This document shows, piece by piece, positions 34,794 to 46,200 of a stretch of DNA of 64,000 bases. This DNA is from Mucilaginibacter oryzae (lineage in GTDB: Bacteria; Bacteroidota; Bacteroidia; Sphingobacteriales; Sphingobacteriaceae): positions 1 through 64,000 of the forward strand of contig NZ_QGHA01000011.1 in the NCBI RefSeq assembly GCF_003148845.1, given 5' to 3'. The notes below the pieces were generated by a model. The model ran no database searches. It worked only from the letters and a program-made list of their open reading frames with translations, and was not told the DNA's origin. Numbering within the stretch: the first letter of the stretch is position 1; each line of letters starts with the position of its first letter. The position numbers and the translations under genes are program-made.

Positions 34794-36401
34794 ATGCCAA
34801 ATACCATCTGCCTCCAGGGGCCGGCCTTTTCCCTCACCGGAAATGCTTCGTTCCCCTCCCGTTCCACCAGCTTTGCATTGTCTTTCGACAGCGCAGAAGA
34901 CCAGCAAACCGTCCTTGCCTATGAATGGTACCTCGACGGTCAAATCGTTACCGGTGCCGAAGCGGCTTCCCTCGAAGGAAAAATCAGCTGCGGCAACCAT
35001 ACCGTAGGCGCAAGGATCCTGACCGAAGCCGGCTGGAGCGGTATCAAATACCTGTCCTTCAGTACCTGCCAGGCGGCTTCCATGACCATCACCGGTCCCG
35101 CCACCGTTACCGGGGGCGGCAGCGCCGAATACCATATCATCGCCACTTTGTACGATGACAGTACGGTAGATCTTACCGCCGATTACACATTTACAGCAAC
35201 CGACGGCACGTTTAACGGCGCGACCTATACCCCCGGCTTCAACGATACCGGCCTTGCCAGCCGCCCCGATACCATCACGGCCACAGGACCGTCCGGAACA
35301 CTGCATAAAAGCATCACCATCCTTGATCCGGTGCTCGTACCCGGCGTACTCGTCGTCGACCTGTTCAGCAATACCGGGCTCAACGTCATCGGCCTGGTAG
35401 ACAACGCCGAAGTCAGCGGCAACCACGTCGCCGCCTATACCGGCAATAATATCGTACCTGCCGCCTCAAACCCGGCTAACGCCCTTGTTCTCGCCTCCGA
35501 CCTGATCGATCAGGAGACCCTGAACTGGCGCTTCGAGTTCAATATTGAAAAACTGCTCGCCGATCACCCGGCAAGCCCGTCCTTCACCTTTTACATCAAA
35601 GGCAGAAGTACCGCGGCCCAAACCCTTACCGGCGCTTTTTCCCTCAAAAATGCCGCTTCCGAGATGGTCCTGTCCGGCAGCGCCGGAAGCTATATCCCCG
35701 GCGTCACCGGCGGTGCAGCATTCAGCAGCACCGTCAACTTCAGCAGCGAACTGGTCGCCGGCGCCAACGGCAGCCATAACGAAGCCGACCTGACCACCAT
35801 CATCAGGCTCGTGTACGACGTCGCCACCCGGACAGTATCCTATACCACACGCGGCCCCGTACAGCTCCAGGATTTCGACTATATGACCGTCCGTTACCAT
35901 TGGGACCAGGGTGCAGGCACCGACCTCGATATCCTCGTCGGCTTCGAAAACAACGGTACGACAATTGACAACCACTATGTAGGTTTCGGACAGGACAGCA
36001 TCACCATACCCGCCAACGCGGACCCTCAGGACCAGGCCTACCTCTGGTGGGCGCTCGACAACCGCGGCGATTCGGGCTACGAAGCCGCCCTGATCGGCAT
36101 GAAGAAGTTCGTCGAAGATTTCCCCGCCGCTCCGGGGACCATCGAAGTCGGCATCTACGCCGTCTGGTACCATCCGCCCGGAACCGGCAACTTCACCGTC
36201 CAGCTCAACACCTACAAAGGCGGCCAGATCACCCAGTCCGGCAACGATTTCGTCTATACCGGCGGCAACGCGGTATTCTCCGACACCTACCCGGTCAGTA
36301 CGCAGATCAACAATAACCTGCACTCACCAGCCAGTGCCTACAAGGTAGGCGTACTGAAATACAACAAAGCGACGCTCAGTGCCCTGATTGACATTAACTA
36401 A
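34794..36401 (+). CDS. Secretion-signal-free beta-rich protein, first gene of the giant cluster
   Basis: A 535-residue protein, rich in Thr, Ser, Gly and Ala, almost free of Cys beyond two in CLQGP and SCGNH/TCQAA stretches. The first ~170 residues look like tandem Ig/PKD-like sandwiches (AYEWYLDGQIVTGA, MTITGPATVTGGGSAEYHI). The rest is beta-rich without known domain, with a motif WYHPPGTGNFTVQL near the end. No signal peptide, no transmembrane segment. GC content is high, like the rest of the cluster backbone. I do not recognise the family. It precedes an AT-rich cassette by about 50 bp. Confidence 0.7.
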   Translation: MPNTICLQGPAFSLTGNASFPSRSTSFALSFDSAEDQQTVLAYEWYLDGQIVTGAEAASLEGKISCGNHTVGARILTEAGWSGIKYLSFSTCQAASMTITGPATVTGGGSAEYHIIATLYDDSTVDLTADYTFTATDGTFNGATYTPGFNDTGLASRPDTITATGPSGTLHKSITILDPVLVPGVLVVDLFSNTGLNVIGLVDNAEVSGNHVAAYTGNNIVPAASNPANALVLASDLIDQETLNWRFEFNIEKLLADHPASPSFTFYIKGRSTAAQTLTGAFSLKNAASEMVLSGSAGSYIPGVTGGAAFSSTVNFSSELVAGANGSHNEADLTTIIRLVYDVATRTVSYTTRGPVQLQDFDYMTVRYHWDQGAGTDLDILVGFENNGTTIDNHYVGFGQDSITIPANADPQDQAYLWWALDNRGDSGYEAALIGMKKFVEDFPAAPGTIEVGIYAVWYHPPGTGNFTVQLNTYKGGQITQSGNDFVYTGGNAVFSDTYPVSTQINNNLHSPASAYKVGVLKYNKATLSALIDIN

Positions 36402-36452
36402 TAAGAATTGTTACTTCTTAAATTAAGGTGGACTTATTATTGAAATAATCGC

Positions 36453-37778
36453 ATGAACACAATTAATTATTTTATTGCGGAGACTGACCTCCCGGAGCAA
36501 AACAGCGAACAATCATACGGACCAATCTCTTCTACAGCATATAGAGTCACATCTCTTTTCAGTGGAAGCGAGGATTTGATGGCTTATGCTGTTACCGATG
36601 GAGAAGTTTTTATTGTTGAGCAAGATGATCAGGAAAACAGAGTTAATCTGATTTTGAAACCCAGTAGTTTGCCTTTTGGAATACCGGTTAGATATTTCAT
36701 ATACAGAGGACTCTTAAAATCTGACTTTTTAGACCAAAATAACTCATATAACGGAATACGTCCTATGAGTACAGATGATAGTGATTTTATAAAAAAATTG
36801 AGAAAAGGTCAACATGGCGAAAGTGCGTTATTTCTTTACGAGGACTTGGCAGGCAGTTATCTGATTGATGATATTTTTTCTTCTGACGAGTATCAGTTTG
36901 GCCTTGTAAAACAGGGGGATAGCATAGGCAGGTTTGATTCTGAACTAGATTTTGGTTTTGAGATCTTATTAGAGGAAACTTTCTATTATCCGAATTTGGA
37001 AATTGCAAGGACATTTGCAAATATTATTGAAATATCTGCCGAAGGAGCTGAAGTTTCGAAATTGCAAATATTAAATTATATTGATCCGGCAGCATATTAT
37101 GGATTATACGTACATAATGCATATTCTGTAGGTACAAATAACCTCTCTGCTCCTAAATCACAAACTAAAGAGGGGATTTATAATTTTATTAAACGGTTTA
37201 ATACTCGAAGTACCGTTTACATCGATATCCGAGATGTGCATGAATATCCGATGGATTGGTTTGAAGATAGTCCTCAAAATATAAAACTCACAATAAACGG
37301 TGCACCTGCCATAAATGCTGAAGAAACTCCATATCGTAGCGATGGCTTCCCTTTGAAAATTTTAACGGGTACTTTTTCCAACTTTTCGATAAATGATACC
37401 GGGCAAACGTATTATGTATTGAAACTTTCGGTCCCAGTTTCCGGAAATTCCGCTCCCTTATTGATATTACATGCAGGTTATTGGTTGAAATCTGTTTCGG
37501 AGATAACCGAGAATATGATTTTTTCGATATGTAATACGGATGATTCTGATTGGAGCGATGACAAAGCATTTGTTATTTTCAATAAAGAGGAGGAAGGTAT
37601 CAACGCCCCTATTGCTTCCTATTTGAGGCTTCAATTAGCTAATTATCAAAATATAGGACCTATTGAAGATCAGGTCTCTATTGATGTAGAAGAAAATGAT
37701 GAAAATACGGGTGTTGTATTTGACGGCGAGTCCGATGTAAAAGTATTTTTTCCTTTTCACATGAATGATATACAATAA
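36453..37778 (+). CDS. Protein of unknown function, AT-rich cassette gene 1
   Basis: A 441-residue acidic protein without signal peptide or transmembrane helix. The N-terminal third has a run, FGIPVRYFIYRGLLKSDFL (about 77-95), that I have a vague memory of in other Bacteroidota proteins of unknown function. The rest is mixed alpha/beta and beta-rich. It is followed after 32 bp by the lysozyme-like gene, an arrangement suggesting a partner, adaptor or chaperone. No catalytic motif was found. Codon use is AT-rich like the next two reading frames and unlike the flanking GC-rich genes. Confidence 0.6.
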   Translation: MNTINYFIAETDLPEQNSEQSYGPISSTAYRVTSLFSGSEDLMAYAVTDGEVFIVEQDDQENRVNLILKPSSLPFGIPVRYFIYRGLLKSDFLDQNNSYNGIRPMSTDDSDFIKKLRKGQHGESALFLYEDLAGSYLIDDIFSSDEYQFGLVKQGDSIGRFDSELDFGFEILLEETFYYPNLEIARTFANIIEISAEGAEVSKLQILNYIDPAAYYGLYVHNAYSVGTNNLSAPKSQTKEGIYNFIKRFNTRSTVYIDIRDVHEYPMDWFEDSPQNIKLTINGAPAINAEETPYRSDGFPLKILTGTFSNFSINDTGQTYYVLKLSVPVSGNSAPLLILHAGYWLKSVSEITENMIFSICNTDDSDWSDDKAFVIFNKEEEGINAPIASYLRLQLANYQNIGPIEDQVSIDVEENDENTGVVFDGESDVKVFFPFHMNDIQ

Positions 37779-37810
37779 TTGTAAATATTCTCAAATAAAT
37801 TAATAATAAT

Positions 37811-40081
37811 ATGGCAAAAAAGAATGGCAAACCTAAGCCTCATTATGGCGTCTCTTTGGGCCGAGCATATTCAGCAGGCAGGCATGTTGTGAACGATTCC
37901 ATTGGAAAAGTCTTTTATACTGCAAAATTAGATCCTAAAATATTTCTGGAAAATAATACGGATACCCAGAATGGAAGCTTGTTAGTTCCAAAGAATGACA
38001 TTGTAATCGATATTAGCGCATGGACTCCCAACACAATTGATTGCTTTTATAAAACAATTTCAGATGCTTCAGTTTATTCGGAAACCATTCCAAATGGAGT
38101 AAAAAGCTCGAAAAGGTCAGTTACTGGACCTACACTAAATATCTATAAAATTAAGCTTTCAGATACAATTTCAACGCTTGAAATACGAAATAACGACCCT
38201 TTTTCAGTAAAGGGGATAGATGTCGCTCCTTTTGATATTCTCGAATCCATAGCAATAACTAAGGATGAAGTAGAAAGTATCACGGGAAAAGTTACGAGCA
38301 ACAATTTTCAAAAGACGAATTTATATATATACTTTAACTCTCCTGAATCGATTAGTAACCCAGGATATAGATCATATTTCAAATCAGAGTTAGGAGTTTT
38401 GGGTTCTGTCGCAGGCAGTACAAAATCTATTTCTTCTTCGATTTTAACAGGTATTAACGTTTATAGCCTTGATAGAGTTAATTGGGTATCAAATAATTAT
38501 GCAAATGCGGCATTTGCAAAAATTCCAGGCTTCACCTGGGATAACCAAATTATACCCAATCCTGTTGGTATAGATCAGCCGTTTAGCGGAAATTGGACAA
38601 ATATAAAGAACAAACTGAGCCTAATTATATCGGATGCAAACAGTATTGATAATAAGGGAGCTCGATTGTTGACAACTCCCCACGCTGCAATAAGAGATTA
38701 CATATACCAGGGTAATCTTGATAAGCTATCCTTTGAAATGGCGTTTCGATTGCCTTTTTTTATCGAACGGCCAATGAATACGCCTTATCAAAATGTAATT
38801 ATTGGCACCGATACACGTGCTAACAACCCTTATTATACTAAGTTTTCTGCCTGGTTTGGATATGCCAATAGTTTAAGATCGACCGACAAAAAACTGAGTA
38901 GAGCCGGGCACATGCAATCTTTCACAGATTTAATTTCATCAACTCCGGACCATTTAAATCTATATTCGGCTTTCACCAATGACGAAGCGGGCGTTATTGT
39001 GAATCTCGTTAGAAACCCGTCTTTAACAAGATATCATATACCTGCTTATATTGCTGCTTTGATGAATGATGAAAATACGCATACCAATTTTGACGCCTAT
39101 TTTACTGTTCCATCAGGGTTTAAAGTGCACTTAAGGGAAAATGATACTGCAAGAACTAAAGCGAGAACCGAAAAGTCCGAAGCGGATATCTTGAGTTTAA
39201 AAACACATGGGTATATCACCGAACAATCCTACAATAATCTTATACAATCTGCCGCTAACGTCTTCGTTGCTGAGCCTATAGTCAAAACAAAAGCCTCAGC
39301 AAGTAATGGATACTATGTTTTTAAATCTGCAACCGATAACAAGTTCTATATTTATGATAAAATAAATTCTAATTATTATCAGGGTAACTCTGGCTTGACG
39401 GTTGCCTTTGGCTATGACATGGGGGGTAAAGGGAAAAGCGATTACGGTCCCATAACGACTGATACCTCGCTACAGTATATAACAGGATTTACCGTCGATT
39501 CCCCAACCACAGGACAAACTCAAATTTCAAATTTTCAGGAGGCTGTGATTAAAGCGGGCTTTGGCCTACATAAGGAGCAAGCAGTTGCATTATTTTATAC
39601 CTATTTCGAAAACGTTTTTAGTGTAATGAAATTGGATTATGACTATGCAGTAGGGCATGCTCAGCCATTAATGAATAAAAAGTATCTGGCAGTTGGAATA
39701 GGCACAAAAAGTGGTCTTAGAAAGCCCAGTTATAATTATCTACAAGTCTACCCAGAAACATCAGGAGGAATTCCATTCTACGAAGCCGGAGGTATCCAAT
39801 ATTTCAATGAAATAGAAAAATACGTTTACGGCACACAATTGTATAATGTCGGAGCAGGAGGATTCAACGCTGGGTTTATTAATAAAAAAGGAGTTCATAG
39901 TTTCTTAAAGGCGGCTATGTATTTTACACATGCAGTCAACACGCACGACATTAGATGGATGAAAGAATTTCTTAGAAAGAATAATCCAGTCACGACGATG
40001 TGGAGAAGAGAGCAATTAAGACGGTTGGTTGATCACAAAACGGCGTACGACCATTACGACTTTACTCAAACTTCATTATAA
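37811..40081 (+). CDS. Large protein with T4/pesticin-lysozyme-like C-terminal domain
   Basis: A 756-residue protein. The N-terminal ~500 residues are not recognised. Near residues 520-740 the pattern matches T4-lysozyme/pesticin-like muramidases: NSGLTVAFGYDMGGK (compare the usual SGVTIGYGYDLG), then GLHKEQAVALFYTYFENVF, and near the end LYNVGAGGFNAGF before a helical tail. The classical early catalytic Glu is not obvious, so activity is uncertain. If active it would cleave peptidoglycan. It has no signal peptide, so it would need a carrier to reach the cell wall of a target. It ends about 180 bp before the giant gene. Confidence 0.5.
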   Translation: MAKKNGKPKPHYGVSLGRAYSAGRHVVNDSIGKVFYTAKLDPKIFLENNTDTQNGSLLVPKNDIVIDISAWTPNTIDCFYKTISDASVYSETIPNGVKSSKRSVTGPTLNIYKIKLSDTISTLEIRNNDPFSVKGIDVAPFDILESIAITKDEVESITGKVTSNNFQKTNLYIYFNSPESISNPGYRSYFKSELGVLGSVAGSTKSISSSILTGINVYSLDRVNWVSNNYANAAFAKIPGFTWDNQIIPNPVGIDQPFSGNWTNIKNKLSLIISDANSIDNKGARLLTTPHAAIRDYIYQGNLDKLSFEMAFRLPFFIERPMNTPYQNVIIGTDTRANNPYYTKFSAWFGYANSLRSTDKKLSRAGHMQSFTDLISSTPDHLNLYSAFTNDEAGVIVNLVRNPSLTRYHIPAYIAALMNDENTHTNFDAYFTVPSGFKVHLRENDTARTKARTEKSEADILSLKTHGYITEQSYNNLIQSAANVFVAEPIVKTKASASNGYYVFKSATDNKFYIYDKINSNYYQGNSGLTVAFGYDMGGKGKSDYGPITTDTSLQYITGFTVDSPTTGQTQISNFQEAVIKAGFGLHKEQAVALFYTYFENVFSVMKLDYDYAVGHAQPLMNKKYLAVGIGTKSGLRKPSYNYLQVYPETSGGIPFYEAGGIQYFNEIEKYVYGTQLYNVGAGGFNAGFINKKGVHSFLKAAMYFTHAVNTHDIRWMKEFLRKNNPVTTMWRREQLRRLVDHKTAYDHYDFTQTSL

Positions 40082-40258
40082 ATAAATAACTTATTTGTTT
40101 TAATCATAATTCACTTTATCGATATCCGTCATTGAAAATAGCCAGTTGAATGACATGGCTTAGTGTATTGTCATAACTGAAAATTATGGTAGAAGCATAA
40201 TCGTTAAAATAACGGAGAGCCACTTGCTTTATCGACGGACAAACTAAAAATTTTAATC

Positions 40259-43200
40259 ATGCCAAGATATTTACCGAGTTTATCAACTCTGATTTCATTA
40301 GATAATCTACCTGACGGCTTAGGTTTTTTGCAAAATGCTGTAGTTAACATTTTCGACGATGTTTATTTCGACCATTATAAGGTTGTTAGTAGCAGGTTTG
40401 GCGAGGAAAGGAAGTATAATCTCGATATTATACTGAATAAAAAAATCGGTGTTGAAATTCCCGGAACAGGGATTGCCTTACTTCTAAATCCTCCTAGTAT
40501 TGAAGATGATATAAGCCAGACGTCCTTTAATGTTACCTTATCGTATAGGTTGGGTATTTTGCGTTTTATTAATGACTTTTCTCTTGCTAATTTTTCTTTT
40601 AGCACAGAGGATTTGATAAAACTGTTACTTAAAATCTCCGGTGTTCAGCCTATAGATGTTTTTGAGGCAGTTACTTCCTATATGAAAAACCCGAAAAACA
40701 TCGATTTGGGTTTTATAACTTATTCAATTGAAGAATTAATAACAGTCTTTAACTCTTACTATGATTTAACAGGTACAATACACGAATTAGTATACACTGA
40801 AGGTACTTCCTTTGAAGAAATTGAAAGCGGATTGGCGGACGCGGGAATCAGTGCAAGTGACATCATTAACGAATTTGGTATATCTACAGATTTTCCTGTT
40901 GGTGACGACACTATCGGAGATGTTTACTCACGATTAAACATCGAAAAAGATACGACCCCTTTTACTATTCCGGAAATTATAGAAAGATTAAACACAGATT
41001 TTTCTTTAACAGGGACACAAAATGAAATTATCTATGTTGCTAATCCCGAATCGAGTTACAGCGATATTATTTCGGCCTTAAACCAAGCCAACTTAAATTT
41101 ATTAGACCTGATTATCAAATATGTAGTCGATTCAAGCGATTCATTAAATAAGATAGAGGGTGCGTTAATTGATTTATTTGCATTATTAAGAAATCATTCT
41201 TCGGGAATTGAATTTTATGGATTATTCGATCCATTTGTGCAGGCTTCAATCAACGATATTGCTTTAGCATTTCAATTTCCGCGATCTGTGTTGAATCCTA
41301 TTAATCCTGGAACTAATTTGCCGTACGAAGATCTAAATGTCCTGTCGATGTTGAGATTCAATGTAGGTAACGTTGGATTTTCGTCGACAGAAGGATTTGA
41401 GTTTAATCAAGAAAGCAGCTTTCTCTTTGATAAATCTGAAATTGGACACACTGGATTCGTTTTATCTTTTACGGATGCTAAATTAGATCTAAGCTCTACT
41501 TCAAATATTCCAGAAGCGTCAACGGCTGGCTACCCTGTTGATTTTGTTGGAGTGTATGTAAAGCAAGCACAACTCACCTTCGGCCGCTTCGGCAAAGACG
41601 ACCCCGACCACCCCAGCGCTACCCTGACCGCCGACAACCTCCTGATCGGCACCGGCGGCGTCAGCGGCACCATCAAACTCCAGGATAACGGACGCCTGCA
41701 CCGCAAATTCGGGGACTTCGCCGTCAAACTCGATACATTTGAGCTGACCTTCCTCCAGAACGCCATCACCAACTGCGACGTACAGGGCGAACTCAGCTTC
41801 CCCAAACTCAAAAACAGCGACGGCAGCATCGCCACCATCGGCATCGAAGTCATGTTCAAGGACAGCGGTAATTTTTCCATCACCGCCAAACCTACCGGGG
41901 AACTCTCCAAAATCACCTGGCCCGATGTTTTCGAGCTCAACGTCCGCACCCTCAAACTCGGCGAGGAAAACGGCCTGTTTTTCTTCGAGGTAGCCGGCCT
42001 GCTCAGCTTCACCGCCGTCAGCGACCTCCTCGGCGACTTCCTTCCCAAGAACATCGAGATCACCAAACTACGCATCTGGGAGAACGGCCACCTCGAGTTC
42101 GCCGGCGGCATACAGCGCCTCGACGTATCCTTTACCATGAAGCTCGGCCCCATCAAGCTCGAAGTCGACCACCTGACCATCACGCCTTACAAACGCACCC
42201 ATAACGGCGAAGAACGCAGTTACCTCTGCGTCGGCTTCGACGGCATGCTCAACACCGGCCGCGCCGGCGTAGGCGTCGGCGGTAACGGCATCAAATATTA
42301 TTTTTCCATTGACGATGGCCCCTTCGACCAGTTCTTCAGCATCGAAGGCATCGTCATCGACATGACCATCCCCGGCAACGTACCGAAAGACAAAGCCGCG
42401 TTTATTTTGCACGGCCTGCTCAACGTACAACAGCCGACCTCGGAAGATTCCTCCGCCCATACCGAGTATGCCGGCGCCGTATCCTTCAGCATGCCCAAAC
42501 TGCACATCAGCGGCAGCGCCGGCATGCGCCTCGACCCCGATATCCCGTCCTTCCTCGTGGACATCGGCCTCGAACTGCCCGCCCCGATCCCTATTTTCGC
42601 CGGGCTCGGTATTTACGGCTTCCGCGGCCTGATCGGCCAGCATTACATCCCGTCCAAAAAAGCCGCCGGACTTGGCGACGACGCCACCTGGTGGGATTAT
42701 TACAAAGCCCCGGACCCTTTCAGCAAGAAGAAAGGCATCCAGATCGGCAAATTCGCCGACACCTCCGGCTTTTCCATCGGTGCAGGCGCCACCATCGGCA
42801 CCACCTTCGATGACGGGTTCGTTTTCACCAGCAAGCTGTTCATCATGCTCGGCCTCCCCGATGTATTCCTGCTCCAGGGACAGGCCGGCGTCCTGCGCCC
42901 CCGCCTCAACCTCGACGACGAAAAAGACCCGCCGTTCAGCGCCCTTATCGCCATCGGCGACCAGTCCTTCATGGCCAACCTCGCCGTGGATTACCGGATC
43001 CCCGACAGCGGTTCCATCTTCTCGCTGAACGGCCAGCTCGACATCGCCTTCTTCCTCAACAACGCCTCCGGCTGGTACATCAACCTGGGCAAGGACCAAC
43101 CCGACAACGCGCGGATACAGGCCAAAATCCTGTCGATCCTGCAGGGCTACGCCTACCTGATGATCTCCTCCCAGGGCATCCGTGCCGGCGCCGGCGCCGC

Positions 43201-46200
43201 CTTCTCCGCACGCCTCAACCTCGGCATCGTCAGCGGCGGCATCGAAGCGCACCTCAACCTTGGCGGGCACCTCAGCTTCAAACCATTCCAGGTCGGCGGC
43301 TTCATCGAGATGGGCGGTTCCGCCTACCTCAAGGTGCTGTTCGTCAAACTCAGCATGGGCCTCAACGTCGGCCTGGCCGTCGAAGCGCCGCACCCCGTGA
43401 ACATTGTCGGCTATTTCGAGGTCAGCGTCAAGATCATTTTCAAACGTATCCGTGTCCGCGTCGAACTCCGCCTCGGCCCCCGCAGCGACGATATGGGCCC
43501 TTTATTGCAGCCCATCGATATCATCGGCCTGCCGGATGCCGCCACCGGTTATTCGCCCGCAGCCGCCGTGCACATGCTCACCGGCGAAGTTTTCCAGGTC
43601 AACTACGTACAGGGAAGCGGTAATACCTTGCCCGCCCCCGGCGACCCCGCCTGGAAATACGCCTTCACCGACAACAGCGAAGGCACCAACCCCGTCACCA
43701 TCCCGCTCGACAGCTATATCGATATCGAGTTCCTGAAACCCGTGAAACCCGGGACCATCTTCGGCGGCTACACCAGCCAGCTCCCCGACGGCTTCAGCGA
43801 ACTGCTGCCGCCCCAGAAAGGCGTCAACCAGCAGGTGACCCACGAATACGCGCTCGACAACGCCGAGATTTTTATCTGGAAGGCCGGACCCGGCGGCGGC
43901 CAGTGGCTGCCCTATAATATTTACGAAGGCGTACCCGCCATTGTGGACAGTTACGAAGTAACCGGCGGCATCGCCCTCAGCGAACTGAAACCCGGTTACT
44001 GGCAGTTCAGCGACCCGAACAAGTTCAATAAGGTCAGGCTCATGTCCAGGGACATGTTCAGCTACCTCGGGAAGATTGACGAGACACTCCCCGATATGGA
44101 CGCCCTTGGCTTCGGCCGCAAGGATATCTTCTGCTATGAGCATATCATGAACCGGAACCTCGTTGACTGGACGCCCGTAACCGCGGGCACGGCCTACCCC
44201 GCCGGTCAATCCGTTTTCCATGAAGGCCTGAGCTTCCTGTTCAGCGGCCTGAACGCAGATGTGCAACCTGCAGAAGGACAGACAGCCACCAGCCTCCGCC
44301 TGCGCGGGCACCATGGCAGCCTGCAGATCACGCTCCCCGAAAAAGTCAGCGAGATCGGCCTGGAGTTCGCCGGGAATGAACACCGTATCACCGTCAGCTT
44401 CCAGACCGCCTTCTACTTCCCGTTCTTCTTCCGGAACAAATTCATACCGGTTACCCGCGATACCGTCGTACTCGAACCCGGTACCGGCCGTAGAACCGTC
44501 TCCTACACGGGAGAATGGCCCATAGACCATGTCCTGATCACCTTCGACGGCCGCAGTGCCTCCGATTATGACGGCGACCTGTGCATCGGCGGACACGTCC
44601 GCCTGCCGGAAACCTACGGCGCTGCTACGCTAAATGCCCGGCAAAGGGACCTGGAAACCGCGCGCAGCCTCACCGGCCTGGCCCTCTACAACAAAAGTCT
44701 CAGCCCGCAGGAGGTTATCGCCGCCGGTACCACCGCAGGCCGCATCGGCCTGTGGCAGCTCGACACCCCTAATGAAGCAGAAGCACTTTTCGGCGGCTGG
44801 ACCACCGGCAGCCCCGACCTGGTACCCCAGGCCTGGTACCGCACATCGTCAGACGAACTGCAGCCGCTAAGCCCATACCGCTACACCTCGGCCAATGACG
44901 CCGTCATCGTACCGGCCACCCCCGCGCTCAAGATCGAGAACGGCAGCTTCAGCATAGAAGCGACCGTCATGTTCGATCCGCTGGAGCCCGGTGTATGCAC
45001 CCTGTTGTCCAGGATCAGCCCGGATACCGGCGACAGCCTGCGCAGGGGATTCGCCCTGCACCTCAGCCATCAGGGTGCCGATCCGGGTACCGTCTATACC
45101 GCCGATCCGGACATCCCGGAGTACAGCCTCTGGCTGACCTGTTATAACGGAACGTCCGACTGGGGCATGGAAGCCAGGGGCCGGTATACGATCGATTGCC
45201 TGACCGGCACCATCAGCCGCAACCAGACCAAGCACCTTGCCCTCGTCGTGGACCGCTCAGCCGGTAAAGTAAGGATCTACCTCGACCGGCAGCTGAAAGC
45301 CGAACAGGACATCCCCGCGGAACTTGCCGTATACGAACCGCAGGAAGCAAGCACCTTCCTGGACAACCTGTCCTACCTCACCCCGGGGCTGAAAGCAAGG
45401 ACCGACATCATGCCGCCCGAAGCGCAGTTCATCGAGGAAACACAGGTGCTCAGCAACACGCTCAACAACACCATTCAGCCCGTCTGGCGCCCAGACTCCA
45501 TATTCGCCGTCCGCCTGTCCGTCAGCGACACCGTATCTTACCCGGGCTTCGCCGCCCAGGTACACGGGAGCACCCGGACCTTCGGTTTCCGGACAGCCGG
45601 GCCGCTGGGTCACTTCCAGCAGCACTACCGGCCTTACCGCCAGCTGGAGGCCGAAGACTGTGCCGGTGAATTCAAGCTCGCCAGCCTCAAACCTTATATC
45701 GATTTTAACCGCTCGAGCCCTGATGCCCTCGGCCGTTACGAGCTGAGCAAGCCCCTGTACTGGAAAACCCCGTCGATCCGCCTGCACTTCAGCGAAGATG
45801 CCATCAATGCCATGTTCTCCGGCTGGAATAACTACCTTGGCCTGCCCGCCATCGGCACCCTGCTGGAAACGACGCTCATCGATCCGTACCAGAACGTATT
45901 GCAGCAAAGCCTGAGCTGGGAAGAGACCACAACGGAAGTCACCTGGGCGAATTACCAGAGCCTTCCGCTCAGCCAGCAGTTGGTGTTCCTGTTCAACCAG
46001 GCCGCAGCCGGTAACGACTGCAACCACCTCGCGGCTCCGCTTTATAAGAAACTCAGGCAGGCCGTTCATGTGTTCCCCGACCTGATCCCGGGCAAATTCT
46101 ATACAGCGATATTCCATTCTGTATATACAACACCCGAAAAAGGCGAGCAGCGCTTCGAACTGCACCGCTTCAGCTTCCTCACTTCCCGTTTCGGCAGCTT

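Larger units (their letters stand above)
36402..41570 (+). other. AT-rich cassette inside the GC-rich cluster
   Basis: By eye the bases switch from GC-rich to clearly AT-rich just after the stop at 36401, and back at about 41570 within an open reading frame. The cassette holds the 441- and 756-residue genes and the first ~437 codons of the 2173-codon gene. No direct repeats or integrase were seen at the borders. It is probably a horizontally exchanged module joined by recombination in conserved sequence. Confidence 0.7.

Noticed and set aside
34785..36323. Minus-strand frames opposite the 535-residue gene
   Set aside because: Antisense shadows in GC-rich DNA, with no recognisable domain and repetitive Gly/Ala/Val/Asp content.
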